Shown: piece by piece, positions 9,480 through 17,879 of the stretch
Layout: every line of letters starts with the position of its first letter
Position numbering within the stretch: the stretch's first letter is position 1
Notes under the pieces: generated by a model
Seen by the model: only the letters and a program-made list of their open reading frames with translations
Databases searched by the model: none
Told to the model about the DNA's origin: nothing
Program-made: the position numbers and the translations under genes
NCBI GenBank assembly: GCA_913042885.1
Contig: CAJWLW010000002.1
Span: 1 to 60,767, forward strand
Reading direction: 5' to 3'
Source of the DNA: an uncultured Lentisphaeria bacterium
GTDB lineage: Bacteria > Verrucomicrobiota > Lentisphaeria > JABSQK01 > CAJWLW01
Length of the DNA: 60,767 nucleotides

Positions 9480-9826
9480 AATGGTCCGTGGATCGAAAGG
9501 CTTTGATATCGCGGCTAGCTTAAAGAGCGCTAAGGGGAATTATACCCATGATTGCGGCGATTTGTACCTTTGCGGGTTTGTAATCTGCGGAAAAATTTTT
9601 TACATACGGTTTCTACGAGGTAAAACACACAATAATCCCTTCCGGCCGGATACCGGCTGATGAGCGAAGTGAAGGTTCTGCAGAACGATTTTTTCATGGA
9701 CCGCAATGAACTGCAGTCAAGCGTTCGCGCGGTTATGTTGGATTACCCTGCGTCCCCCGGCGCGGAACGAGCCGCCGGGAAGGGGCAGGTAACACCTGAG
9801 TCTGAGCATCCCACCGTGCAAAGCGA
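9480..9826. other. Divergent intergenic region, AT-richer than surroundings
   Basis: This gap separates the EF-hand protein (minus) from the GT39 protein (plus). It contains the minus-strand TATAAT at 9539-9544. A possible plus-strand promoter has TTTACA at 9599-9604, a 16-base spacer and TAAAAC at 9621-9626; it would leave a leader of about 200 bases. No ORF or RNA gene is convincing. Confidence 0.4.
9539..9544 (-). promoter_or_regulatory. Candidate -10 box for the EF-hand membrane protein
   Basis: Read on the minus strand, GGGTATAATTCC contains a perfect TATAAT hexamer about 60 bases upstream of the ATG at 9479. The matching -35 position is weak (GTACAA at 17-base spacing), so this is a suggestion only. 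Confidence 0.4.
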
Positions 9827-11911
9827 TTGAACAAGACGACTGACACTCCGGCAACCGACGAAGAAGTGCTGGCGCCCGGCAACCGCCGGTGCGGCAGGAC
9901 GACGACGGCGATCGTTGTTGGCCTGTTGATTGTACATTTGGTTCTGGCGCTCGGCAGCATGGCCGGCAAGAGTGCGACCTACGACGAGGTCTTTCACGTG
10001 ACCACGGGCTATGTGTCCTGGCACACCGGAGACATGCGTTTGACCGCCCATGCGCTGCCGCTGCCGTCGTTGTGGATGGCAATGCCGTTGTACGATGTAC
10101 CGGTCGAGTATCCGTCGTTCGACGACCCGACCTGGTACGATTCGAATCCTTGGGTCTACAGCCTGAAGTTTTTCTTTGGCGCCGGCAATGACACCCGGCG
10201 GATACTCGAGCGGGCGCGAACGCTGATTGCCATCGTCAGCGTCGGATTGGGACTGGCAGTGTTCTTGTGGTCCCGCGCCTTGTTCGGCGTGACCGGCGGT
10301 ATCCTGTCATTGACGATGTACGCCTTCAGCCCGACGATGCTGGCCCACGCACGGTTGGCCACAACCGACCTGATTACGGCGGCATTCTTCACGTTGAGTA
10401 TCGCCTTGGTGTGGGCTGCAATGAATAAGTTGACGTGGTTGCGCGCGCTGGGCAGTGCAGTGGCGCTGGCGGGACTGTTTCTGTGCAAGTTGACGGCGAT
10501 TCTGGTGATGCCAATGGTGGCGTTGCTGGCTTTGATCTGCGTCTTTCACAAGCAGCCGCTGCCAGTGACGATTTCCGACCGCTGGCACTGGTCTGCGGGC
10601 AGTGTGCGGGCGCGCTTGCTGGCGGTGGCGGTGTTGCTGGCAATTCAGGCGACGGTTATTTACGCAGGTATCTGGTGCGCTTACGGCATGCGCTACCACA
10701 CCTTTGTGTACAAGGTCACTGGCAACGAAAAACTCACCGAGACGCATCAACCGGATTCGCCAGTGGATCGTTGGGAACTGCAATACGGCGATCGGCAGAC
10801 GCTCAAGGGAATCGTCGAGTTTTGCCGGCGGCACAAACTTTTCCCGGAGATGTATCTGTATACGATCGCCATGGGTACCCGGACCACGGCTCAGCGTGAG
10901 GCGTTCATCGACGGCGCACATAGCATGACCGGCTTCAAGCGTTTCTTTCCGCTGGCGTTTCTGTACAAGACCCCGCTACCGGTATTGGGGTTGCTGGCGG
11001 CAGCGCTGGCGGCAACGCTGATGTGCCGGCGCCGGCGCCGGCAGACGGGCGCCGGCGCGGCGCCGGCAATTTCGTCGCGGGCCTGGTTCGAAAAAGCGCT
11101 CTATGCGACGCTGCCGATCTGGGTGCTTCTGGTTGTCTACTGGTACTTTGCAATCAACGCGTCGATCAACATCGGCCATCGCCACATCCTGGCGACCTAT
11201 CCTCCGCTGTTCGTATTGTGCGGTGCGGCGGCCGGTCTGTTCCGTGCCAGGCAACGATTGGTGCGATGGTTGGTGCCGGTGCTCGCCGGGCTGCTGATTG
11301 TTTGTTCTCTGCGGATCTTTCCGCATTACCTGGCCTACTTCAATTCGCTTGCCGGCGGTCCGGGCAACGGCTATCGGCATCTTGTCGACAGTTCGCTCGA
11401 TTGGGGCCAAGACATCGACAACCTGCGCATCTGGCTCGACCGCAATCGCGGTACCGAGGATGTCTATTTCGCCTGGTTCGGCAATGGTCCGCCGCGGTAT
11501 TACGGTATCGACGCCCATGCGTTGCCGTTTGAGGCCCTCGGCTATGCCGGCTATCGCAGCATCGGCACCGGCAGCCTGACTCCCGGCATTTACTGTATCA
11601 GCGCTACCATGCTGCAGCAGGTGTATTTCCCTGGGCTTCGGGCGTGGACGCCGGAGCTGGAGGATGAGTACCGCAAGATGTTGCCGGAGATGGGTGCTTT
11701 CGAAGAAGTGTCGCCGAGTGATACAGTTGGTCTGCGTGAACAATTGGCAAGTCGAAGCCCGGTATTTGCCCGCCACTTTGACAGATTTCAACGGCTGCGC
11801 TTCGCCAAGCTCTGCGCCTGGCTGCGGGACCGGGACTGTGATGATCATGTCGGTTATTCGATTCTGATCTATCGTCTGGATGCCGAAGATCTCGAGCAGG
11901 CCCTGCGTTGA
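9827..11911 (+). CDS. GT39-like polytopic membrane glycosyltransferase
   Basis: This 694-residue integral membrane protein has a first hydrophobic helix at about 28-45 and many further ones. The first periplasmic loop holds an acidic pair, Asp53-Glu54, in SATYDEVFH, the hallmark position in PMT/ArnT-type GT39/GT83 enzymes. Near residue 520 a SSLDWGQDIDNLRIWL segment matches a motif common in bacterial GT39-like proteins. Such enzymes move a sugar from a polyprenyl-phosphate donor to protein or lipid on the outer face of the inner membrane. The start is TTG 9827, chosen because the helix follows at once. The acceptor is unknown. A GC-palindromic stretch (11026-11071) encodes an Arg/Gly/Ala-rich loop between helices. 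Confidence 0.82.
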   Translation: MNKTTDTPATDEEVLAPGNRRCGRTTTAIVVGLLIVHLVLALGSMAGKSATYDEVFHVTTGYVSWHTGDMRLTAHALPLPSLWMAMPLYDVPVEYPSFDDPTWYDSNPWVYSLKFFFGAGNDTRRILERARTLIAIVSVGLGLAVFLWSRALFGVTGGILSLTMYAFSPTMLAHARLATTDLITAAFFTLSIALVWAAMNKLTWLRALGSAVALAGLFLCKLTAILVMPMVALLALICVFHKQPLPVTISDRWHWSAGSVRARLLAVAVLLAIQATVIYAGIWCAYGMRYHTFVYKVTGNEKLTETHQPDSPVDRWELQYGDRQTLKGIVEFCRRHKLFPEMYLYTIAMGTRTTAQREAFIDGAHSMTGFKRFFPLAFLYKTPLPVLGLLAAALAATLMCRRRRRQTGAGAAPAISSRAWFEKALYATLPIWVLLVVYWYFAINASINIGHRHILATYPPLFVLCGAAAGLFRARQRLVRWLVPVLAGLLIVCSLRIFPHYLAYFNSLAGGPGNGYRHLVDSSLDWGQDIDNLRIWLDRNRGTEDVYFAWFGNGPPRYYGIDAHALPFEALGYAGYRSIGTGSLTPGIYCISATMLQQVYFPGLRAWTPELEDEYRKMLPEMGAFEEVSPSDTVGLREQLASRSPVFARHFDRFQRLRFAKLCAWLRDRDCDDHVGYSILIYRLDAEDLEQALR

Positions 11912-12011
11912 CTGACACCCGGGAACGCAGGGGTGCCTTGCGCGGGGGGAGCCTGGTGCTATCTTCGCGGGTCGCTTTTTATCACTATTCGCACTTTACC
12001 GGAGATCAACC

Positions 12012-12695
12012 ATGTCGATCACTGCAAAACAGATTACGCAACTGGAATCATACGACTCCGCTACGGTTCAGAACGCTGCCATTCTGGTGCAGGGGTTCGT
12101 CGATGCTGCCGGTGACTATACCGATCCATCCATTTCACGATATACCGAGACCCGTCGATGCGTCGTCGGTGTTGCTGCCACATCGACGTGGACCCCGATT
12201 AGTTCTGTCGCCGACCCACGTGCGGACGCTGACTTCTGGGAATGCATCGAAGCTGAGGCGGTGCCGGTAATTGCGGTGATGAAGGACGTTGACAGCGATC
12301 GGCTGCGCGGCGCCATCCTCGGCGACGTCATGGCGAATATCATGTTTGCGCTCGGTGCGTGCGGTGCGGTTGTCGACGGCAATGCCCGTGACGTCCCGGG
12401 AATCAAGGCCGCTGGTCTGAACCTGTGGGCGCGCGCGCGCGTGCCGGGACACGGGCCCTGGAGTCTAATCGAACACAGCATCAAGCTCGAAGTGTGCGGT
12501 TTGTGGATCACGCCGGGTGATGTACTCGTCTGTGATGACGACGGCATCACGCGAGTGTCACCCGAAATCGTTGATGACGTTATCGACGCCTGTGCCGTGG
12601 TACGCGATAAAGAGTCGCGTCATGTGGCGCTGACCCAATCACCGGATTTCACGGCATCTGTCTGGCGCGAATACAAGAAGAACAATTTCAGTTGA
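12012..12695 (+). CDS. RraA-like / HMG-aldolase family protein
   Basis: This 227-residue cytoplasmic protein matches the RraA-like fold, which includes 4-hydroxy-4-methyl-2-oxoglutarate (HMG) aldolases, oxaloacetate decarboxylases and the RNase E regulator RraA. The signature is visible as ILGDVMANIMFALG (GD anion-binding loop) followed by AVVDGNARDVPGIKAAGLNLW, whose Arg-Asp pair binds oxo-acid and divalent metal in family members. An aldolase or decarboxylase role is more likely than RNase regulation given the catabolic surroundings. Start ATG 12012 follows a GGAG about 7 bases upstream. The stop codon lies inside the left arm of a 15-bp inverted repeat. Older annotations call the family menG or demethylmenaquinone methyltransferase, which is incorrect for biochemistry. 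Confidence 0.85.
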   Translation: MSITAKQITQLESYDSATVQNAAILVQGFVDAAGDYTDPSISRYTETRRCVVGVAATSTWTPISSVADPRADADFWECIEAEAVPVIAVMKDVDSDRLRGAILGDVMANIMFALGACGAVVDGNARDVPGIKAAGLNLWARARVPGHGPWSLIEHSIKLEVCGLWITPGDVLVCDDDGITRVSPEIVDDVIDACAVVRDKESRHVALTQSPDFTASVWREYKKNNFS

Positions 12696-12728
12696 CATCA
12701 GAATGAGCAATAGCATTCTGATGTCAAC
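12691..12728. repeat. Perfect 15-bp inverted repeat over the RraA-like stop codon
   Basis: GTTGACATCAGAATG (12691-12705) and its exact reverse complement CATTCTGATGTCAAC (12714-12728) flank an 8-base loop. The left arm includes the TGA stop of the RraA-like gene. No T-run follows, so it is not a textbook terminator. It may be an mRNA-stabilising or attenuating hairpin, or a footprint of a former insertion next to the truncated epimerase. Confidence 0.6.
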
Positions 12729-12753
12729 TTCCAAACAGGAACGAACTGAACCG

Positions 12754-13068
12754 ATGAAAAAAATCTTCGTGACCGGCGCCAAGGGAGGAACCGGCGAGAG
12801 CATCGTTGACGTGCTGCGTGGACGCGGCTACGACGTGTTGAGTACGGACTTGCTTCCGAGCGTGGAAGGGCATTACAAGCAGTTCGACCTGCGCGACGCC
12901 GCTGCATCGAAACTCCCCGGTACGGCTGGCAACCGACAGACCCACCAAGGCGGCAAGTTCGAGATCGATGTCGCTGCCAGCGTGAGCCTTTCGTCCAAGG
13001 AATTCGAGTTGCGTCTTGGCACGGTCAATGTCCGGATCAAGCGGGCGAAGCGCATTGGCGGCGGCTGA
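12754..13068 (+). pseudogene. Truncated NAD-dependent epimerase joined to unrelated sequence
   Basis: The first ~50 residues read as the Rossmann start of an SDR/epimerase: MKKIFVTGAKGGTGESIVDVL followed by a second strand ending in a dinucleotide-site Asp and QFDLRD. After about residue 50 the similarity stops and a frame of about 54 residues of different character (KLPGTAGNRQTHQ onward) runs to a stop at 13068. An intact epimerase needs about 250 more residues, including a YxxxK motif, and none is found downstream before the terminator at 13139. I read this as a gene decapitated at its 3' side by a deletion or an inserted short element near 12900. A functional 104-residue protein is unlikely. 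Confidence 0.6.
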
Positions 13069-13138
13069 ACACCATCGGTGTTGGAATGATCACTATCACG
13101 GGTGGGCCGCACCGTGCTGCAAATAGAAGAAACTTCCA

Positions 13139-13174
13139 CAAAAAAAGCGGCGGGAACTGCCGCCGCTTTTTTTT
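13139..13174. terminator. Bidirectional rho-independent terminator
   Basis: GCGGCGG (13147-13153) pairs with CCGCCGC (13160-13166) around a 6-base loop. A run of As lies on the left and Ts on the right, extending the stem and giving a U-tail in either direction. It sits between the truncated epimerase (plus) and the SurA-like gene (minus), which ends at 13198, and probably serves both. Confidence 0.85.
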
Positions 13175-13197
13175 GCGTCTTGGAAATCGTCTGCGTA

Positions 13198-14451
13198 TTA
13201 CTCGTGGATCTGTACGTCGCCGCTGTCACGGAGTGTTGTGACATAATCGTCCTTGGCTGTTTCCGCCTTCTGCGACTTGAGGATGCGTTTGATCATTTTG
13301 AGAACGCGCTCCTCACCGTTGGGGCGCTGACGCAGTCTCTCATAGCGGTGACCATGCTCGGTGCTGTATGATTCAATTTCTTCGTCGGTAACTTCGTAAT
13401 TTTCGATCTTGTAGAAGCCCTGATTCTGCACTACCAAATTGACCAACAGACGTTTGTTGTAGCCCATGCCGCCACCCATACCTGCGCCGGTCATCATTGA
13501 CATCTGTTCTTTTTCTTCAAGATATGCAGGGTCCTTATCCACCCCTTCCTGGACGGCCTTTTGCACGACGATGTAGGGTTTGAAAAGATAGAATAGTTCC
13601 GGTCCAAGCCTGCCGCTCTGGACACTTAAGACAAACGAGTCGATCTGGTGGCTGTCACCCAGCATCACTTCGTCCTTGCCGATCTTGACGGTGATGTTGC
13701 CCAAGGTCTTTTTCAGTTCTTCATCGATCTGGCCGGGCGGGAGCGTGGTCGGTTCTGGCAGATCGACGTTGGCGGCATCGAGAACCGCGACCCAGAACGG
13801 GTCGGCATCTGAGGGGCGTACTTCGGACATGTTGAGACTGCGATCAGCCGACTCGAGCAGTACATCGGAGGGTATGCTTTGGCCGTCGACGCTGCAGGTA
13901 GTCTCCTTGACAAGTTCCATGAAAAACTCAGCATAGGCGTCGCGATAGCGTTTATTGGCCAACTGGCTGCGAATGATACGTATGGCGCGGTCCTTGGAAC
14001 GTCCCCGGTAGCGGGCCTGATTTTGCTCATAGTAATCTTCGCATTCTTCATTGGTTATGGCATTACGGTCCCGTGCCGCACTCAGCTCTTCGATGTTCTG
14101 CTCATAGAACGTGGCGAGCCCCTCGACCTTTTGATGAACGGCCATGATCTTCTGGCTCTCCAGCTGTCCCAGGTATGTCGGATCCTTGTCCAGCCCTTCC
14201 TGGATGCCTGCCTGATAGAGTAGCTCGTTGTCGATTGCCTGTTTCAGCGCATGTTCGATGTATTTCTCGCGTTGCTCGTCGGGAAAGCCTGCTGTGCCGG
14301 CGAGGTTGCCGATAACATCGCTTTCATGGATCTCCACGCCGTTGACGGTGGCCAGCAGGCGGTCGTGATCTTCCTCTTCGTCCTGCGCGAAGTTCCATTG
14401 GGCCGTAAGGCTGATGATCAGCACGCTAAACAGTGCGCGGGTGGTGTTCAT
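13198..14451 (-). CDS. Exported SurA-like chaperone without PPIase domain
   Basis: This 417-residue protein has a signal peptide (MNTTRALFSVLIISLTAQWNFAQ) and a SurA/PrsA-type N-domain starting LLATVNGVEIHESDV. A helical region follows with repeated arrangements such as LLYQAGIQEGLDKDPTYLGQLE and VVQKAVQEGVDKDPAYLEEKEQ, which are chaperone-module hallmarks. The parvulin PPIase domain normally between them is not recognisable; in its place is an acidic linker with VDGQSIPSDVLLESAD. It probably acts in the periplasm on exported proteins. Start ATG 14451 was chosen because it opens directly on the signal peptide. A clear promoter lies about 150 bases upstream. A paralogue of similar architecture is at 37848-38948. 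A chaperone-only role is inference. Confidence 0.75.
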   Translation of the reverse strand: MNTTRALFSVLIISLTAQWNFAQDEEEDHDRLLATVNGVEIHESDVIGNLAGTAGFPDEQREKYIEHALKQAIDNELLYQAGIQEGLDKDPTYLGQLESQKIMAVHQKVEGLATFYEQNIEELSAARDRNAITNEECEDYYEQNQARYRGRSKDRAIRIIRSQLANKRYRDAYAEFFMELVKETTCSVDGQSIPSDVLLESADRSLNMSEVRPSDADPFWVAVLDAANVDLPEPTTLPPGQIDEELKKTLGNITVKIGKDEVMLGDSHQIDSFVLSVQSGRLGPELFYLFKPYIVVQKAVQEGVDKDPAYLEEKEQMSMMTGAGMGGGMGYNKRLLVNLVVQNQGFYKIENYEVTDEEIESYSTEHGHRYERLRQRPNGEERVLKMIKRILKSQKAETAKDDYVTTLRDSGDVQIHE

Positions 14452-14604
14452 GATGGTTCTCTGAGTTTGGGTGGTGCGTGAAATCGTGATGTTGACACGC
14501 AAGTGTCGGAATCGAACACATTCCATATGGGTTTGAAGTGATCGACGGGGCATCGGCGAGCAAGGCAGACACCTTCGTTCACAATAGTTCCCAAATACTT
14601 GATT

Positions 14605-14632
14605 AGTATACGTTCCAGAGGAGTTCTGTCAA
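14605..14632 (-). promoter_or_regulatory. Sigma-70 type promoter of the SurA-like gene
   Basis: On the minus strand, TTGACA (14632-14627) and TATACT (14610-14605) are separated by 16 bases. The -35 is a perfect consensus match and the -10 matches five of six positions. Transcription would begin near 14598, leaving a leader of about 145 bases before ATG 14451. Confidence 0.6.
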
Positions 14633-14928
14633 ATTCGCCGTGGTCAAAATAGTGACCTTCCCTTGTCACCGAAATAACCATTGTGGAATGCTGCGAGATC
14701 AGTAGAATCCGTTCGGAATCTCGTCGTCTGCAGGGCCCGATTAACAGGTTGTGCGAAATGTCGAGCTCCAAATCTGCATGGCGGCGCTGCCACTGATTCG
14801 AAGTTTTTGCGCTTTGAACAGTGTCACTAAATTAGTATTTCCGATTTTGAGTTTATAGCTTTGTGGTCTTAGGTTTTCGGGGTACTGCAACTATAACCGA
14901 TCGACTACACTCATACCGGGAGACTGCC
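14633..14928. other. Remaining intergenic region before the VOC gene
   Basis: The gap between the SurA-like start (14451) and the VOC start (14929) totals 477 bases. Apart from the minus-strand promoter I see no gene. The segment 14820-14880 is AT-rich and is the likely place for the VOC promoter, but no clear hexamer pair stands out. Confidence 0.35.
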
Positions 14929-15399
14929 ATGAGCTACGACCGAATTCATCACACAAAGATTTTCGTATCCGACATGGACCGATCGATTCATTTCTATCGT
15001 GATCTGCTCGAGTTCGAGTTGGTTTACGATGCCGAGCGTTCGGAGGTCCCGGCGTATGATGAGTGCATGGGGCTGGAGTCTGTACACGTGAAGGTCGCCA
15101 TGCTGTGGTATGAGTCGGAGGCCAACTCGATCGGCTTGATTCAGTTCCTGCATCCGGACATGAATCGCTGGGAGCCCTGTGTCACCACCGCCGGCTTTTC
15201 GACCCTGGCTATCTCTGTTACCGATATCGACAGTGAGTATGAGCGGCTCAAGACAGCTGGCGTGACATCGATCAGCGATCCCGTCGACATCATCCGGGAC
15301 GGCGGCCGTCGCACCGCACGTTGTTGTTACATTCACGACCCCGATGGTCTGCCGATCGAGTTGTACGAGGCTTTTGCCACTTTGGACAAAACGAAGTAG
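14929..15399 (+). CDS. VOC / glyoxalase-fold protein
   Basis: This 156-residue protein has the vicinal-oxygen-chelate fold. The first beta-alpha-beta-beta-beta module opens with HHTKIFVSDMDRSIHFYRDLLEF, typical of glyoxalase and dioxygenase-like members. The second opens near STLAISVTDIDSEYERLKTAG and ends in YIHDPDGLPIELYEAF, where the Asp-Pro-(Asp/Asn)-Gly and terminal Glu are usual metal-site elements. The candidate metal ligands are the early His and the final Glu. It could be a lyase, epimerase or ring-cleavage enzyme; the sequence does not decide. ATG 14929 follows GGGAGA about 7 bases upstream, which is why I prefer it to an earlier in-frame start at 14863. The TauD-type dioxygenase 100 bases downstream may be cotranscribed. 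Confidence 0.85.
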   Translation: MSYDRIHHTKIFVSDMDRSIHFYRDLLEFELVYDAERSEVPAYDECMGLESVHVKVAMLWYESEANSIGLIQFLHPDMNRWEPCVTTAGFSTLAISVTDIDSEYERLKTAGVTSISDPVDIIRDGGRRTARCCYIHDPDGLPIELYEAFATLDKTK

Positions 15400-15499
15400 G
15401 CTTCGATATTCGAGTTGGGCTCATCCGGTGTGAACCCTATGGCCTGTGGTTCGAGCCGCTTGATGGCAGACATCACGCAGAACATCTCCGGATAATCAA

Positions 15500-16357
15500 A
15501 TGACAGTGTCGACCAACCCACTGACGGAACACATCGGTGCCGAAGTGCAGGGCGTCGACCTGACCGCACCGATCGATGAGGAGACATTCGCGCAACTGCG
15601 CGATGCCCTGTACCGCCACGCGGTTCTTGTCTTCCATGGTCAGCAGATTACCGACGAGCAGCAGGTGGCTTTTGCCGAGGGCTTCGGCACGGTAGAAATG
15701 ATGATGCCCAGTGACCCCGCGGGTGACGGCGGGCCGATCGCCATCCTTTCCAATCTTGATGAAAACGGCGATATCATCCCGCCGGATGACACTCGAATCC
15801 TGTACACAATCGGCAACACCCTCTGGCACTCGGACGGCTCATTCAGACAGGTGCCTTTGCGCGGTTCGTTGCTCGCCGCCAAGGTTGTGCCGCCAACTGG
15901 CGGCGAGACGGAATTCGCCAGTACCTGCGCGTCTTACGCAATGCTGCCCGATGCGAAAAAGGCCGAGTTGCAAGGCCTCGTTGCCGAGCACAGCATGGCA
16001 CACTCGCGTGCCCAGATCGCACCGGACTTGATCAGCGATGCGTTCCTGAAAGACACGCCGCCTGTCGAGCAGCAGGTTGTACGCACAATCCCGGAGACCG
16101 GAGCGAAGGCATTGCTCGTGGGTTCTTATGCGGCGCGCATCATCGGGTGGCCGATTGAAAAAGGCCAGGCCTTGCTGCAGGAGTTGCTCGATTGGGTTAC
16201 GCAACCGCAGTTCGTTTATTGTCACAACTGGCGTGTCCATGATCTGCTTGTCTATGACAACCGCTGCTGCGTCCACCGGGGACGTTCATGGGATCGTTCC
16301 GTCTGCAAGCGTGTCCTGCACCGCACAACCCTGGCCGGCGACGGGCCGATGACCTGA
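15500..16357 (+). CDS. TauD/TfdA family Fe(II)/2-oxoglutarate dioxygenase
   Basis: This 285-residue enzyme of the TauD/TfdA superfamily couples decarboxylation of 2-oxoglutarate to hydroxylation of a small substrate. The facial triad is visible: His110 and Asp112 in TLWHSDGSF, and distal His259 in CCVHRGRSW. A nearby Arg in CKRVLHRTT probably binds 2-oxoglutarate. The N-terminal LTEHIGAEVQGVDLT matches the family's opening strand. Length and motif spacing fit an intact enzyme. Family members act on taurine, alkyl sulfates, 2,4-D or carnitine precursors, so the substrate cannot be assigned. It follows the VOC gene in the same direction. It is the only TauD-type dioxygenase here; three others are PhyH-type. 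Confidence 0.88.
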   Translation: MTVSTNPLTEHIGAEVQGVDLTAPIDEETFAQLRDALYRHAVLVFHGQQITDEQQVAFAEGFGTVEMMMPSDPAGDGGPIAILSNLDENGDIIPPDDTRILYTIGNTLWHSDGSFRQVPLRGSLLAAKVVPPTGGETEFASTCASYAMLPDAKKAELQGLVAEHSMAHSRAQIAPDLISDAFLKDTPPVEQQVVRTIPETGAKALLVGSYAARIIGWPIEKGQALLQELLDWVTQPQFVYCHNWRVHDLLVYDNRCCVHRGRSWDRSVCKRVLHRTTLAGDGPMT

Positions 16358-16730
16358 GGACGCAGGTGCTGGCAGATTCGTACAGTTTGGGCAGACTGAT
16401 AGCCGCCCACTCACATCTGTTGGTTTGTCATCCCAATAGTATCGCAACTGTGGTCACCATGAAGCTGTCCCGATAAGCCCGGACATCGATTACCGTTGCG
16501 GTGTCCGCGGTCACGGCCTGCGACAATTCTGTACCGAAAGCCTTCGGCGTGTTTACCACAACAGCGTCCAGACCAACGGGCCGGTGGCCCCGGTGTGGCT
16601 GATGATCTTGTTTTTTTTTGCAAAAACAGTAAACCTGGTCGAAAGCCTTTCCGTACAACGTGTATATTGAGGTGGCCCTCAACCGACCGACGATTCACAC
16701 TTTTTTAACCACAAATGAAAGGATGCCGCA
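16358..16730. other. Intergenic region with T-run and possible coding remnant
   Basis: No firm gene is seen. A run of nine Ts near 16611-16619 followed by GCAAAAAC forms a weak GTTTTTGC/GCAAAAAC inverted repeat. It could end the dioxygenase transcript but is 250 bases past it. A minus-strand frame of 84 codons (16428-16682) has partly protein-like composition, but I recognise no family and do not call it. Confidence 0.3.
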
Positions 16731-17789
16731 ATGAAACAAGCACTCACTGTCACATTGGCAGCCACGATCCTTTGGACTATCACCGCGGCAAGCGCCCAGC
16801 ACGCTCAACATAATGAGAAGCCGCAACTTTCGGACGAACAGCGGGCCGCTGTCGATCAGCACCGGGATGCGGTCGACGCGTTGCGTGAGCAGATCGATCA
16901 GACACTGGCAGCAGAGAGCGGTGATTTTGCAGCGCTCCTAGGCAATGCCGAGCCGACCTTCCAGGAACGTCGTGATCTGGCCCGTTTGCGCAAAGAACTG
17001 CTTGAGCAGTCGGATGCAGCGCAAGCCACGGTCGGGGAGATCGAAGTGCTGGACCGGCAATTCCGTGAGGACAATGACCGGTCGCTACCGGGTATTCACC
17101 ATCTCGATAGCGTTGTGCGGCCGGAGCGAATCGATGCTCTCCGCGCTCCAATTTCCGAGAAAGACCAGGAGACACTATCCACCCATAAAGCGGCCATTCG
17201 GACGAAACACGAAGAGCTCAACAGCTTGCTGGCCGACCTGGAACCCCGCTATGACGAGTTGTTGAAAAAAGATAAGAAGGATCTGACCGGGAAAGAGCGC
17301 CGTGAGTACCGCGACCTGCGAAAGCAGCTGATCGCTGACAATGAAGACGCCCAGACCCTGGTCGATGGCATTCACGAAGACAACGTCACCTTCCGCGAGA
17401 CGAATCCAGCGCTCGGCCGCCAGTTCGGTCAACGCCGCAACTCCCTGCGTCGAGCTCGCGAAGACGTCGTTGCGGTCAAAGCCATACAGAACAACATCAA
17501 TGATATTCTCGCTGAGGAATCTGTAGCGTTTGCTGGCTTGCTGGAACAGGTAGAGGCGGGCGATGCGTCCAAGGAAGTCCGCATCGAATTTCGTGACCTG
17601 CGCCTGGATTTGATCGAGACCACACCCGGCGTTGCCGAGCTTGACACAGGCGCTAAACTGCTCAAGAAACGGGTTCAGCATCGCGCCCGTCACGCCCGCC
17701 ATCACCAGGGCGGTGGGGCGGTCGAACGGCCGGTTGTTCCGGGCGGCGCCCCGACCGACGACAGCGAAGACGTCGACAGCGGAGAGTAA
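16731..17789 (+). CDS. Secreted coiled-coil protein with three internal repeats
   Basis: I do not recognise a family. The 352-residue protein starts with a clear signal peptide (MKQALTVTLAATILWTITAASA, then QHAQH). The mature part is almost wholly charged alpha-helix. About three diverged repeats of ~90 residues are visible, each with an (E/D)-x-LLA-(E/D) start, a short acidic break and an RxDLRxxLIE-type helix: near residues 55-115 (ERRDLARLRKELLEQ), 165-225 (ERREYRDLRKQLIAD) and 255-310 (IEFRDLRLDLIET). The C-terminus turns basic and histidine-rich, then ends acidic. It is probably periplasmic or surface-exposed, forming helical bundles. GAAAGGA about 7 bases before ATG 16731 supports the start. 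A terminator follows, so it is transcribed apart from the next gene. Confidence 0.7.
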   Translation: MKQALTVTLAATILWTITAASAQHAQHNEKPQLSDEQRAAVDQHRDAVDALREQIDQTLAAESGDFAALLGNAEPTFQERRDLARLRKELLEQSDAAQATVGEIEVLDRQFREDNDRSLPGIHHLDSVVRPERIDALRAPISEKDQETLSTHKAAIRTKHEELNSLLADLEPRYDELLKKDKKDLTGKERREYRDLRKQLIADNEDAQTLVDGIHEDNVTFRETNPALGRQFGQRRNSLRRAREDVVAVKAIQNNINDILAEESVAFAGLLEQVEAGDASKEVRIEFRDLRLDLIETTPGVAELDTGAKLLKKRVQHRARHARHHQGGGAVERPVVPGGAPTDDSEDVDSGE

Positions 17790-17818
17790 CCGACAAACGT
17801 TCTCCCCAAAAAGCAGCG

Positions 17819-17855
17819 AAGCCGGGTCAGTTATCAGCAATCGACCCGGCTTTGT
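17819..17855 (+). terminator. Rho-independent-like terminator
   Basis: AGCCGGGTC (17820-17828) and GACCCGGCT (17843-17851) form a perfect 9-bp stem with a 14-base loop, followed by TTGTTCT. It lies 30 bases after the coiled-coil gene and just before the beta-helix gene. The T-tail is imperfect. Confidence 0.7.
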
Positions 17856-17879
17856 TCTGTACTGTAAGGAATCTAAATC

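Noticed and set aside
12012..12695. Demethylmenaquinone methyltransferase (menG) name for the RraA-like gene
   Set aside because: The RraA-like fold has no methyltransferase motif; the DGNARD signature fits aldolase or decarboxylase-type members.
14480..14530. A tRNA-like patch resembling a T-arm
   Set aside because: No acceptor stem, D-arm or anticodon arm can be folded around it.
16428..16682. Possible 84-codon minus-strand gene between the TauD and coiled-coil genes
   Set aside because: Composition is only partly protein-like, there is no ribosome-binding site, and I recognise no family.
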